Source: Daphnia carinata
Taxonomy: Eukaryota > Arthropoda > Branchiopoda > Diplostraca > Daphniidae
DNA: 64,000 nt
Assembly (NCBI RefSeq): GCF_022539665.2
Contig: NC_081333.1
Coordinates: 11,158,971-11,222,970 of the forward strand
Reading direction: 5' to 3'
Under the pieces are notes generated by a model, which saw nothing but the letters and a program-made list of their open reading frames with translations, was not told where the DNA came from and did no database searches. A program made the position numbers and the translations under genes. The first letter of the stretch is position 1. Each line of letters opens with the position of its first letter. This document shows positions 21,581 through 35,249 of this stretch, one piece after another.

Positions 21581-24529
21581 ATGTCAGAAACTGAAGTATT
21601 AAAGAACATGGTGATGAGCTTTCGTGTCTCGGAATTGACTATGTTGCTGAGTTTTGCTGGACGTAGTCGATCAGGTCGGAAAACAGAATTGCAGATGCGA
21701 GCTCTGGAATTGATCAAATTACGATCTTCACCTATAAATGCCAAAGTTCGCGAATTATATCGGTCAATTCAACAGCAAACAGTGGCAATGGGACAGAGTG
21801 CTGCAGAAACCACACCACCTTACATTGGTGCATCAACCAGATCAAGCTCATCTCTCTCGCCATCCAAATCCAGTAATTATTCTGAAATGGAGAGGGCTGC
21901 AATCCAAGGAAGAAATCCTTACATCCATACCAGTGGTCTGCCTTACTCAACAGGTTACACTTCTAAGCAAGCTGTGTCTGGCGGTGGTTCACAACCATCA
22001 TTTCCGGTTCACCCTGATGTCCGATTGAAGAGATTACCATTCTTTGATTCAATAGCAGAACTTCTACGCCCTTCCAGCTTGGTCCCTACAGGGAATTCTC
22101 GATATCACGACACAAATTTTGTATTTCATCTCACACCTCAGCAAGCAACAGACATAGCAAGTTCAAGAGATGCCAGGCCTGGGTCCAAAATAGACTATTT
22201 GAATCAAATTCAAATGAGGTTTTGTCTCTTGGAAACATCATGTGAGCAGGATGACAACTTTCCATCCAACCTCTCAGTCAAAGTAAACAGTAAACTAGTG
22301 ACCTTGCCGAATCCTATCCCGACCAACAAACCGGGGGTAGAACCTAAACGGCCACCAAGACCTGTCAACATAACTTCACTGTGCAGGCTTTCACCAACAG
22401 TGGCTAACCAGATCAATGTGACGTGGTCATCGGACATGGGCGGGAGAGGTTATGTTATGGCCATCTATGTTGTCCGGCGTCTTGCCTCCACTGATCTTCT
22501 CCAGAGATTGCGAACAAAAGGAGTACGTCCAGCAGAATATACTCGTGGCCTCATCAAAGATAAACTAGAAGACGCCGACACAGAAATTGCCACCACATCT
22601 CTTAAAGTGTCGCTCGTGTGTCCTTTGGGGAAAATGCGAATGCAGTTGCCTTGCCGAGCAACATCTTGTTCACATCTACAATGTTTCGATGCCTCGCTTT
22701 TTCTGCAAATGAACGAACGAAAGCCAACTTGGGTCTGTCCCGTCTGTGACAAATCTATTCTCTACGATCAACTTGCGATTGATGGCTACTTTTCTGATAT
22801 TCTGAATTCACCTCTTCTTCCGGCTGATATTATGGAAGTTCAACTGAACGTCGATGGAACATGGACCGTGCTGTCGGCTAAAAAAGAAACGAAAAGTAGT
22901 ATTACTTTCTTTTTGGGATGGAAAGAATTATAAATTAACTTTTTATGATTATTTTGTAGAAAATACAAGTGGAGAAAGTTCAGTTAACTTGGACGTCGTC
23001 GAGGAATTGCCAACTAATCCGACGAATCCAAAGGTAGAGACTATTGATGAAACAGAATTGGAATTAGTTTGCGAAGGTCCTCCTCCCAAGAAGAAAGCCC
23101 CTATGGTAGTAGACCTGACGCTTAGTAGCGACAGCGAAGAGGACAGTGACACTTTGATGAGTATCAAGGAGCGTATGCTTAGTCGTCAGCGTAGCTCCGG
23201 CAGTCAGTCAAGTTGCCCTGGTGATTCAGCCGACGAAAACGCAGCAGCTACGAATGGTATTGGGAGCTTATTCTTATTTTCAAAAAGCGCAATCAATTTC
23301 ACATTTGCCTTTAATAATTTATTTAAAGCACCTGTTAACCTCAGCAGCAACGTGAATACAGTCACAGGGAGCAGTAACAGCAGTCTAAGTTCATCAGCAT
23401 CGAATAGCTCTGCGAGACCAGCTCAAAACTTTGAATCTTCGTCAGGGTTAGTTTATTCCCCACCTTGTATTGATTTGGATGACGATTCTCTTTAAATTAA
23501 AAATCAAAACAAAAAACAGAAAACAAAACAACAATCCTGCTATTTTCCTGTCATAAAGATATACTTGAAGGGATCCATGTACCATCGTGCTTGAGTGACG
23601 TTCGCAAGGCATGCTTCTGATCCATTTGCTTCTGTGTTTGATTCGGTATACTTGATGGTTCACCTTCAAAACCATGATTATACTGTTGTGATTATTCCTT
23701 CGCTATTCTAGATATCCAGAGTATCATGGTGTTGTGATTCATTTCCACGCTCCACTAGTTCTTTTTACAGGTTTCAATAAAGTCGTCTTCTCGGTTTTGC
23801 TTTTATGTTTTCGTTTGTCCGTTTCAAAATTCTTTGCCTCGGTTCGCAAAAAATTTCAGCATGACATTTTATGGGTTGATTTTCTACTGCTCATTTCGAA
23901 CTTCGGCCTATTTTTTTCCCCCTTGTTCTGGTAGCGGTATTTAATTTCTTAGTAATTTTTCTTGGCTTTTTCGCATGAAGTTTCCTGATTCGTTGAGAGT
24001 CTGCCAACTTGGATGAATGGCATTCTTTTCTCATCATTATATCGTTGTTTTCTAATTGTGAACTTGAAATATTTGTTATCGTGACCCTCGAAGCGCTTTT
24101 TATCGAATCCATTGCCTATTTAATTTTCCAGAATTTTTGGAATGAAATTAAATTATTTTACAGCGTTAACAGTCCACTTGCATACAATTATATGGCCGGG
24201 AGCAGTTATGGAAGTCCGACTTACTTTTCCTACAGTTCATCAACTACCAATGGACAAAATCTTTATGCACCGTATTCCAATTTTGCCTATTCCTACGGAG
24301 GTATGATTTACTGTTCATGTTTTGTTTTTTTAAACAAACAACTCACTCATGTCTGTTGAAATTGTTGACAGGTACGAATGAGCTACAAAGCGTATTAGGC
24401 GACGCGATGAATGGCCACACCTTGCCAACTGCAGCGACCCAACATCAATCCCCAAATAATTCGGTGCCACCTGTTAGAAATAATTATAGACGATCCCAAT
24501 CCCCACCAGATGTAATATCTTTGGACTAG
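21581..24529 (+). CDS. PIAS: PIAS-family E3 SUMO-protein ligase (Su(var)2-10-like)
   Basis: Transfers SUMO to chromatin and transcription proteins in the nucleus. Five exons: 21581-22895, 22960-23256, 23329-23446, 24164-24300 and 24372-24529 (2025 nt, 674 aa). Domains: SAP DNA-binding (about residues 10-45, VMSFRVSELTMLLSFAGRSRSGRKTEL), PINIT (about 140-290), and SP-RING (about 340-395, with VCPLGKMRMQLPCRATSCSHLQCFD and WVCPVCDKSILYDQL). A SUMO-interacting motif (VVDLTLSSDSEEDSD) follows in exon 2. The C-terminus is Ser/Tyr/Asn-rich and ends PPDVISLD. If the 717-nt intron 3 is retained, translation ends at 23495 with CIDLDDDSL, so a shorter isoform is possible. The first exon holds both catalytic domains without an intron. 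Confidence 0.94.
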
Positions 24530-25822
24530 TTAGTTACGATGGAGGTAAAAATGTGTCGTCAGCTCGCCACATTTACTCTTTTATTCTGTATTTTTTAAAA
24601 GTTTGTATTCCAAAACCTATGTAAAACTAAAATCATTTTTATGACTGTTTAGTTAATTTAATACAACTTTTGTCATTCTTAACTTCGTTATACTGTAACC
24701 TCGTTGCTATTTATTTTTACGTGGTTTACTTTTAGCCAGATTCCTCTAAGAAATGCAATTTTAAAATGGTACACTAGAGAGTTGCTCGTTGATTGGCGCA
24801 AATTTTCGGTTACCGCCCAGCTGGCAAAGTTGGACTGGTTGGTTTAAATCCACATGTTGCCAATTCACTGTAAATCATCGTTCTTTGATTTTCTCATTTT
24901 TTCTAAGTAGGGCTTGGCGCCGGATTACCCACCGAGTTGTCAATGGAATATACTGACTCGAAAGTTAAAAAATGTGGCAACAAATACAAGTTAAAGCACA
25001 TTGCGTGTGTCGCGCCAGTATCTTCCGGCAGTAAAAAGGTAACCGGGTGCCGAGCCCTGCCTCTAGAGCCTCACCCTCACCCTAGGGCTCGGTACTCATT
25101 GTCTGAGTACCCGTTAAACTGCACCGACCTACCGGAAAATGAATAATCGGTTACGACTCGGGTAGATGTCTGCCACTGTTGCCATTCTTTTAATGATTAG
25201 CTAAAACATGTTCACTAAACACAAAAACACGGCATCTTTTTGTCTTGTATTTACAATAAAATAATACAATATATTGCAGAAAATGCGTAAATGCAACAAT
25301 ATTTAATTTTCTGTTTAAAAAATTAGGGTATAAGTTGAGGTTAACGGGGCAGAAAGCGGTGTAATTGGGATTTTAACCAGAGCATTGTTACCGGTTTCTG
25401 TTTTCTTTCGTTCCGATTTTAAATCGGAAGCCTTCACGAATATATATAGACAGAAAAAGAGATACTACCCGATGAAACCGTACCGAAATCCTAAACGACT
25501 CAATAGATTGGCCTAAAAGTTGCCCGATTGGCACGGGGCCGAGCTCTACGGCCCTACCCTAACTGACGTAGCCTTTTGTCCTATCAAGTGGAAGAAGACA
25601 AACTTAGGAAAACAAGAACACCAACTGGCAACTACCATTTTGGCAGACCGCGCATTTTATTCCACCATTGCTCTTCCCTCTCTAAGGTAACCACGTGTCT
25701 GTTCCTGCCACACAAGATTTCCCGAAAGAAATTCGGTAAGTTTCTCAGAGGAAAATTATAACGTTGTATTTACTAAGGCGTAATGAAACAGCTGTTTTGT
25801 TGTTGATACTGTCAGCACAATA
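24530..25822. other. Intergenic between PIAS and the zinc-knuckle gene; GC-rich inverted motif
   Basis: Mostly AT-rich. Around 25040-25092 lies an inverted pair CCGAGCCCT / AGGGCTCGG with about 25 bp between, followed by GAGTAC repeats. A related GGGCCGAGCTCTACGGCCCTACCCTAA stretch occurs near 25536. Both look like repeat-element remnants. No gene is supported. Confidence 0.4.
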
Positions 25823-28800
25823 ATGACTCGTTACGCCAGAGCAAACGGTTCTAAATCATGCAATGCTCGTGTGAGTGCAGATCCGACGCCGTGGTCCGAA
25901 ATGGTTTCCCCTAACAAGCGCGTAGCCGAAAGCATCGATGATGATGACGTTACAACTCCTAAAAGAGAGAAGAAAACTCCCAAGAAGACTCCCAAAGTTG
26001 TCAAGCTTGAACCTGGGACGCCAAAATCACTTGCTGTTCTTAAGAGTCCAGTTCATGAAACTTCACCACTAGTAGCTACAACATCTGCTAAAAAGGTTTT
26101 GCGGAAAACTCCTGCAAAGCAGAAGGACACAAGCTCTGTTAATACCCCTGGAAATGCCAGCACCCCACAAGGTATATTTGCCATTTTGTTTAATCACATT
26201 TTGTTTCTGGCAAGTGGTTATATTGTTTTTAATTTTTGTAGCAGGAAAGCTTTCACAACCGAGTCCAATTCAAACAAGGTCAGCACGTAAGAAGAAAGCT
26301 GAACTTAATGCAATACTGGGAACCCCAAATAGTAAGGCAGTTTCTCCAACTAAAACTGTTAAGGGGACAAATTTAAACTCGAAGACTACAAGGAAAACCC
26401 AAAAAAGTACTCCTAAGGCTAAAGGAATGAAAAATAGCAATAAAGAAGACTTTAAACTTGAGCTTGATGATGAAATGGATTCTGACGATTTGGATTCTGA
26501 TGACAACATGGGCCCTGATCATGATTCAGATGACATTGATTCAGATGATGAATTTATAGGTATGAATAACATGAGAGCCAATACTTTTTATGGATTGAGT
26601 AATATTCTGTTTGGTTAAATGAGAAATAATCCAATGTTATCTATTGGTAGATGAAGAGCATGCTGCAAAACTAAAAGCAGAACTTCAATCAATCATCAAT
26701 AAACCAGTCAATAGCAAGTCAATTCTGAAGAGCACTAAAACACCAGTTAAGAAAACGAAAACGCCGGCGAAGGAATCCCATGCATCCAAAAAAAGCCCAA
26801 TTAAGGCGGACACTCCAGCAAAGGAAACGCTTGAGCAGGGTAAAACTTCAGCGAAAGAAACGTCTACTCAGGTTAAAACTCCAGCCAAGGGAACGCCTAT
26901 TCAAGTTAAAACTCCAGCAAAGGAAACATCTATTCAGTTTAAAACCCCAGCCAAGGAAACACCTATTCAGGTTAAAACCCCAGCCAAGGAATCACCTATT
27001 CAGGTTAAAACCCCAGCCAAAGAAACACCTATTAAAGCTGAAAATTCGGCCAAAGAAACATCTGTTCAAGCTAAAACTCCAGCAAAGGAAACATCTATTC
27101 AGGCTAAAACTCCAGCCAAGGGAACCCCATCTCAACCTAAAATTCTGGCGAAGGTAACGCCTACTCAAACTAAAACCCCAGCCAAGGAAAACCCTACGCC
27201 AGCTAAAACTCCAGCCAAGGAGACGCCTACTCTAGCCAAAACTTCAGTGAAAGAGACCCCTACCCAAGCTAAAACCCCGGCGAAGGAAACGCTTACTGTA
27301 GCCAAAACTCCGGCCAAGATTCCTGCCCCGGTTACAACCCCAGTGAAGGAAATTCTTACTCCAGCAAAAACTCCAGCCAAGGAGGCGCCTACTGTAACCA
27401 AAACTTCAGCGAAAGAGACCCCTATCCAAGCGAAAACCCCGGCGAAGAAAACGCTTACTGTAGCCAATACTCCGGCCAAGACTCCAGCGAAGGAGATTCC
27501 TGCCCCGGCTACAACCCCAGTGAAGGAGATTCCTACTCCAGCTAAAACCCCAGCGAAGGAGACGTCTGCTTCGGATAAAACTACGACCAAGGGGTCTCCT
27601 GCACAGGTGAAAACTCCCAAAAAGCCTCCGACAACAACGCTCGCCACGGAAACCACTGCTCCAGTTAAAGCCCCGGCTAAAGGCAAAGAAACTTCGCCTC
27701 CAGTGAAGACTACAGCTAAGGCGAAAAACTCTGCGTCTCTGGCTGAAACTTCGGCAGCGGATGCCACATGTCAAGCAACAAGTGCAGTACAGGATAAAAA
27801 GGCTCCCGCGAAATCGTTGACTTTAGGGAACTCAAAATTGCCAAACAATAGAGAACGAAAAGCTCTGAAGGCCAAGGAAAATCAAGCACCGAAAGAGTCA
27901 GGAGTTTCCGAAGTGGCCCATAAAGGATCACCTAACGATTCACAAGCTGAAGATGCAAAAGCAGCCAAAGCTGCAAAAGCTCTAGCGAGGAAGTTAAGGT
28001 GGAAAAAAAAGAGACTTGAAGCTAGAGACAAGAAAATTGCTGCAATGCAGGCAGAGAATAGTGGAAATAGTGATTCACAAATAAATAATGGAACCTCATT
28101 GTCAGAAAAGGAGGCTAATGGCGCAGTTAAAAAAACTGTCGTACACGACATGATGAAATATCTTACTTCTAGACAAATAGGCTTAACGTCGTCAAATCAG
28201 TCTCCGAAAACTAAGACGAATGCCGCATTGGCCGAAGAAGAAAGATTTGTCGAAGTTCGCAAGAAGCTAGTAGCCAGTGGCAAAACGGAGGAAGAAATCG
28301 ATCGAGATCTTCCGAGGGTAATTTTACCATTTTTTCGCTTGTTTAATCGGTTGAATTAAAAATAAAATACTTTTTAGATAATGATGGCGATCCAGAAGCG
28401 CTTAGAGGGAACCCGATGCCTTAGGTGTCGTAAAAGGGGACACATGCAGAGAGACTGTCCGGTTTCTGAGCGACGACTGGCCAGCAAATGCTATAAATGC
28501 GGAGACACGACGCACACTATTAAAGAGTAAGGCACAATTTTGTCCTATGTTGAAGTCTTACTTAAATGTTGTTTATTTAGTTGTTCCATCAAGGAAGAGG
28601 TTTACACTTATGCAGAGTGTTTCATTTGCCGCCAGACTGGTCATCTTACTCGAAGTTGCCCTAGTAACCCAAAAGGGATTTACCCTCATGGTGGTGCGTG
28701 CTTTAAATGCGGTGACAATAGTCACTTGAGCAAATCTTGTCCTGGTACCAAACGATCCCAGGACGAAAAAAAAATGTCAGACGTTATTCAGAAGAAAGTC

Positions 28801-28920
28801 ATCGCTGGCGTACTGAACGTTAAACAGTCCGCTGATGCTGACGTCATGGAGGATACCGTTGAAAAGATTCAAAACAAAACTCCAAAGCAAGGAAATAAAA
28901 AGCGGGTCGTGAAATTTTGA
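25823..28920 (+). CDS. ZCCHC9: ZCCHC9-like zinc-knuckle protein with a large KTPAKE repeat domain
   Basis: Five exons: 25823-26171, 26242-26559, 26651-28317, 28378-28526 and 28581-28920 (2823 nt, 940 aa). The C-terminus carries four CCHC knuckles (C792-C805, C816-C829, C841-C854, C868-C881) in the ZCCHC9 arrangement, including the linker SNPKGIYPHGGAC. ZCCHC9-type proteins are nucleolar RNA-binding proteins. The N-terminal 780 residues are unlike vertebrate ZCCHC9 (about 270 aa): a Lys/Thr/Pro-rich start, an acidic DDMDSDD-type stretch at about residues 190-222, then about 24 tandem 11-mers (residues about 275-547) of the KTPAKETPIQA type, resembling linker-histone tails. A Lys-rich helix follows (AKAAKALARKLRWKKKRLEARDKK). 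The exon 2 acceptor is a tandem TAGCAG, so one-codon variation is likely. Confidence 0.88.
26809..27624 (+). repeat. In-frame 33-bp minisatellite encoding KTPAKE(T/S)PxQx
   Basis: About 24 imperfect units of 33 bp, a few of 30 bp. They lie entirely inside one coding exon and keep the frame. Thr-Pro within each unit is a potential proline-directed phosphorylation site. Neighbouring units near 26920-27010 are the most alike, consistent with recent unequal exchange. Confidence 0.9.
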
Positions 28921-29763
28921 TGCATTGACTAGTGGTGTACTAAACATTTATGTATACACCATATGCTGTCCTAATCGGATTCTTGTGAATTGACTTACGG
29001 GAAATACACGGTTCTTCAAGACGTTTTCGTACTCATAAAATGTTTCGTGAAAAGTTTAAAATTTGGATGGTATAGTACCAACTGTTTGTAGTGCATAGTG
29101 TGATAAGTTTGAATTTCCTAGTGGAAGTCGACATAAAATAAATTGGAAAAACAACTGATTTCGGCACTAAAATGGTAGATGCAATACAAGAATGATATTG
29201 GTCTGCAACATATTTTAACGCATAAACTTTGATTTCAAGGAAAGGCCTTTTTCTTGGTAACCAGTTGAGGTTTTCTTAGTCACTACTATTTAAAAATACA
29301 AGTTTAGTGCTATCAAATCTGAAAGTTTCTGAAAGTCGAACAGAAAATATAACTGACAATCTGACATAACCAGGGCAATAATCGGGTAATCGATCGACTG
29401 TGATTGGTCCGGGTTGGGTCCAGAGGTTGGAACCATCGATATTATCAATCAAACAAAAAGTATTACACAAAGCGCTAGCGTATTATAGAGGAAATTAAAG
29501 AAAAATTTCATCAATTTTCCATCATAATTCAATTAATTATCAATTCAATAATCCCAGTAAAACGAGTATGAGGAATTAGAAACAAAAATGGTTTTGAATA
29601 CAGTTGACGTAAATTACATCCATACGCTGTGTTGCCAATATTTTTAAAGCTGACAAGACGCACTTGTTTCTTTTTAGCAACGCTGCCTCTCTAAATCAGT
29701 CCTTTCATTGAAGTCGACTCCTTAGTTCGACTCTCTCTCAGTCTTCATCGTTCTATCCGGGAA
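28921..29763. other. Intergenic; RpL27A promoter side
   Basis: AT-rich without supported ORFs. Immediately upstream of the RpL27A start is a pyrimidine-rich stretch (ctctctctcagtcttcatcgttc, about 29730-29752) that could hold the transcription start and 5' TOP tract expected for a ribosomal protein gene. Confidence 0.4.
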
Positions 29764-30890
<1,127 letters not shown>

Positions 30891-31083
30891 GATGTGAACC
30901 TGTCTTGGCATTAATACAGCGTCTATATCAAACTGGTTTTATTTTTTTTTTTATTTTGGTTTATCAGTATGAAAGTTAAATAATTTCGATTTCAGTATTT
31001 GACTTGAGATGCAGCCTAAGCTACAATTTGTCATTCCGTTTAACATTTCCTTGTAGGCAAAATGTTTTCACAATACGGAACAT

Positions 31084-32935
31084 TTAACATCGCCGCTTGA
31101 AAACTTTTTTTTCCAGACGAGATCTCGACGAATTGTTTAGTGTCTTCAAATCCGTAAGATTGGGAAACGGGTTTTTCCTGAGCCGTTTTCCCCTCGTCGG
31201 CATTGTTAGATCAACACCCGTAGCAGCCTCAAGAAAAAAAAGGTTATTTCTTTTAGACAGGATATCAAAATATCGTTACTATACCTTAATTTCCGCAAGT
31301 AAAGCGGGATCTTGCCATTCGGGTACCGCATCTTTGACGGGAGTGCGCAATGTTAAAGGATCTTTGGGTCGACCTTGTTCATCACGAGCGACAATTAGTC
31401 CATGAAAAGGACATTTTTTTCGATCTTTTCTAAGACAAAGTTTTCCATTTGGTAGTTGAGCCCTGCAAGACCATTTAACTGGACAGAAGGCTTCCCCTAG
31501 TTCTACGGGATGACTAACCAAGTCTATTGTTGCTGAAGAGCCGCTTTCCGGATCCTGAACCCAATAACTTTCCACGGTGTTTCTAGTTATCAAGTTAACC
31601 AAATGAAATCAACAGTAACAAAATTAATAAAATGTTTTAGTCACCGTGAAAATGTTGGAGCCGGTACACTAGACAGCGAAGTTGCGTATGAATCTATATC
31701 AAGAGGCAACGTCCTTTCGTTGTTTTTTCTACGCCTTTTACGGCATAGATATCCATGGGATTCTGGCTTAGTTTCCACAGTAGCGTCTGTTGTGCTAAAT
31801 ATATCGGTTAAATTTTCCTCATGGCTGTCCAAATCAGGTACAGTTTCTAAATCAGAATCGGAAGAGCAGTCTAAATCGCTATGTAATTTGCAACTTGCAA
31901 GATTAGTTTCTTGATATTTTTTGATCGTCAACTCCACTTTCATTTTCAAGTCAAGAATACTTTTTTGCAATTTTTCTTCAGCCCCTAGTTTAGCTGAAAT
32001 GATATTCCACTTAAAAACAGCAGGTAGCCACCGACCAGTGAGCAATCGATATTGATCTTGCATGCATCTGATTAATTCCCGATTATGTTGGTTCACTTCG
32101 ATGATTTGAAAAGGTTGGACATCGATTACAAGGCTGAATGTTGCGTTATTGCTTATGCCATGCGCCCTGAAATCACATGTGTCTGAACTATCTGGATCTT
32201 CACACCCGTTGGGTGCCTTGATGGCAAATTCATCAGGCAGCAACAACTCCAGTCCATTTTCAATTTGTGTAAGACAATCCCTAATTTCGATTTCTTCAGT
32301 AGTTACTTCTTCTTTTAATACTTTCAGTTTCTCTTTTCTCACAGCAGTCAATTTAGCCTCTTTTTCTTGCATCCTTTGTCTCTCCTGAGCTGATCTAGCT
32401 TCCATATCTTCAAAATCAACAACTTTACTTTTCTTCAAATATTGAAATCCAATTTTTAGCTTTTTGTAAGTCTCGCCATAGGTTTCATACCATTCTTTAA
32501 TAGTTTTGGTTGCAAGAACTTTTAATTGCTTCAGTGCTGTAGAAGGTGGTGGAAGAGGAGTATTAGGGTCTATTTCTAGCACCAATTTGGAGAAACACTG
32601 GAAATCTGCAATTAAGAGCTCTCTGAAGTGATGTGACCTTTTGAATAACTCTTTGATTATGAGCAATGATGACAAACGAATCTCTGAATGCATTTGGCTC
32701 AAGTGATGTATGACAATTTTGAAGGCTTCATTCACATACACATCTGAAATTCTGAAAATTTTAGATCAGCCAGTGCTTACACCTTACACAACAGGAGTAA
32801 ATGGATTTACCGACAGATGTTTTTAATCTCTCTCAATTTTGATTCCTCTATCTGTTTCAGACCACTGCTGACAATATTTTCAATGGTCTGTCCTAACTTC
32901 GCGATCAAACTGATGTCCGCCAACTTTAGATCCAT
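31084..32935 (-). CDS. UVSSA: UV-stimulated scaffold protein A
   Basis: Transcription-coupled nucleotide excision repair factor that binds stalled RNA polymerase II with CSB/CSA and recruits TFIIH and USP7. Four exons: 32935-32811, 32751-31645, 31582-31285 and 31227-31084 (1674 nt, 557 aa; human 709). The N-terminus (about residues 1-150) is the helical VHS-like domain. The middle is a charged coiled coil ([24 protein letters not shown]). The C-terminal DUF2043 region has [20 protein letters not shown] and KKCPFHG zinc ligands and ends with the family's LTDLK...[12 protein letters not shown]. An acidic Ser/Asp patch ([22 protein letters not shown], about residues 340-370) is a candidate TFIIH-binding region by analogy. 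Confidence 0.94.
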
Positions 32936-33014
32936 TCTTTAACGAGGTAATGAATATCAGTTTTGGCTTCAAATTTTTGTGTGAGCAATGTTCTAAACTT
33001 TTTCATTTATTCTA

Positions 33015-33225
33015 TATGGCAATCCGTTTTACCCAAAATAAAAATAAAAAATATTGGCCTTTTTTCTGTTTTACTGCTATTGCCATCTACCGGTCAAATT
33101 TCTAGTTAATTCTCTACATACACTGACCGAAAAAAATTTTTAAGCCCGACTAAGTAAGTCCGACTAAATAAGCCCGACTTTTCTCGGTCGGGCTTAAATT
33201 TTTTTTCTGAAAAACTGACACTCAT
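33015..33225. mobile_element. MITE-like palindromic unit with AAGCCCGAC motifs
   Basis: Starts with TATGGCAATCCGTTTTACCC, followed about 65 bp later by GCCATCTACCGGTCA, then ACTGACCGAAAAAA...AAGCCCGAC. The inverse GTCGGGCTTAAATTTTTTTTCTGAAAAACTGACACTCATCGG follows within about 30 bp, so 33120-33225 folds on itself. The same left half recurs at 45339-45505. No ORF: a non-autonomous element. Confidence 0.6.
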
Positions 33226-34642
33226 CGGAATTGGTTGAATATCACAAGGTATACTCAAAACTGAATGCTGATTCCGAATAAATTGCTATTTTTTATGAAG
33301 TTAATTGTTTTTGAAATACACCGAGTATTTGACGCAATGCTAGCGCGCCAGTACGCTACAGCGCTAGTGCGATGCTTATTTTGTCGGGCTTATTTTAAAC
33401 CTGGCCATACAGTTTTTCCACTAGATGGCGCTGCAGATCAGCCATCATCAGATCAGCCCATCATCAGCCTCTAGCGTGTGCAATGGAACTATTGTTACTT
33501 TTTGTTGTCATGTGATTCTCATTGTTTACTTTGTTTTTACGTTGACAACGTGTATTTGAGTTTCCCTCGTCTGAACGGTATCGTTATTTCTGTTTTTTTT
33601 TTTGTTTTTACCTCCACCCCTATTATCGATGTGCAAATATTGCACTGCTTCATTACCTAAACGAAATGTCAGCCGTTGCACTTGGGCTTAGAATGAGGTA
33701 ATATTAACATACTTTTGGAAAACCAGGTCTCATGTTGTATCATTCTGGGTAAAGCCAGTGTTACCAGCAGAACTGTGCATGATATTTGGTAAAAATTGAT
33801 GGTTTTTGTGTTTACAACCAAAAGCCAATTTTCAGGATTATTAAGATGATAATTTACTACTTTTACATTTGCAACATGTTAATCTTATTCTTCTTTATTA
33901 GTAAACATATCCAGTAGTGGAGTTGCAAGTAACAGATGTGTTCTGTTGTGTACTCTGCACATATCGTGGTTTGTTGCATGATTCTATTACTTTGTGAATC
34001 AATTGTAACTTATTTATGAATTGTTCATGCCTGAATATTAATGCAAAAACTACATGCATAGCAGTCATTTCCCAATGCAACAAAATATTCATAGTTTGTA
34101 GCAGAAGATTTTATCATAAGTAAACCTTGAAGACATTCTTGAAGATGTGCTATTTGCTAATATTCTGCAAGAATAGGATCACCCATTTACTTCTGTCTGG
34201 TAATAACCATATCTGTTCCACTATCCCCTTAATTCTGATGGCTACAAAATTAAAGGTATGGTTTTAATTATTTGCTTCGATTATTATGTGCGTGGTAGTG
34301 CTTTGAAATGGTATACAGGTCGTACCTGAAAACTGACCTTTAAGAACTTTGAAAGGCCATGTTATGTTCATTTACTATAGTTTACGTTTGAAACTACGCA
34401 GATCTTTTCTAACTTGTGAAGGAGAACATAGTTCATTTTTTAAATTTTCGAAATTTTAACTTTCAGTACAACTTCCGGTTTAAAAATGCCTAATAACTTA
34501 CTATCTGTTGGTCTGAATTAAAAAAGCCACATTTTCGTAATCCTCGTAAAATTTGGGGTCGAATCCATGTGTCAGTAGGAAATACCCGAAAATCGTCAAA
34601 AATCGCAAATTTCCCTGAACTATAGTTCAGGAAAAATCGCGA

Positions 34643-34824
34643 TTTTGGCCAAATTGGACTTTTCGCCAAAAACAGGTCAAAATAGGTCAGACACACCTTA
34701 AAGTTCACGAGGATCACGAAAATCATCTTCGTTTTTGGCCAAATTGGACTTTTCGCCAAAAACAGGTCAAAATAGGTCAGACACACCTTAAAGTTCACGA
34801 GGATCACGAAAATCATCTTCGTTT
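34643..34824. repeat. Perfect 90-bp tandem duplication
   Basis: The segment starting TTTTGGCCAAATTGGAC and ending near CACGAAAATCATCTTCG is present twice head to tail with a 90-bp period and no difference seen. Because 90 is a multiple of three, the minus-strand ORF through it shows a duplicated 30-residue block. The ORF has no other sign of being a gene. Confidence 0.85.
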
Positions 34825-35249
34825 TGTTGTGGGCCCAGTATTTCTGGAGATATAGTCTACTTCTGGTCACTTCCGGTAATTTTTTTTTCAACTTCGCAAA
34901 AACTAAAAAATGAACATTAATATGCCAAACATTTTAAGCATTTTGATCATATATGAAATGGTGTAGTGTCTTCTTTCGTGCTTGTTTTGTTATTGCACTG
35001 TTGGTTGATCGCGCGACTTGATATACTTATGACACTACTTCGTTAACAGAGACTACTAGCATTATGTATCACGCTAATGGGAAGGTATACCTGGTAAATA
35101 TAGATCATAGCATGAAGATATACCACATACTATTATTATAACCTTATCATGCACGGCCATCTGATGTACAGTCAGGTTTAAAAATAAGCCCGACTTTTTC
35201 TTATTTTACGTTACGCTGTAGCGTATTAGCAAGCTACGGGAAGTTACGT

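Noticed and set aside
26809-27624. CRISPR-like array
   Set aside because: Regular 33-bp units have no unique spacers and lie in a coding exon of a eukaryotic gene.
27165-27767. 200-codon minus-strand ORF rich in Gly, Val and Phe
   Set aside because: It is the antisense shadow of the 33-bp coding repeat. The opposite frame stays open only because of repeat composition.
34490-34891. Repetitive 133-codon minus-strand ORF
   Set aside because: The repeat in the protein is just the 90-bp tandem DNA duplication; no other gene evidence.
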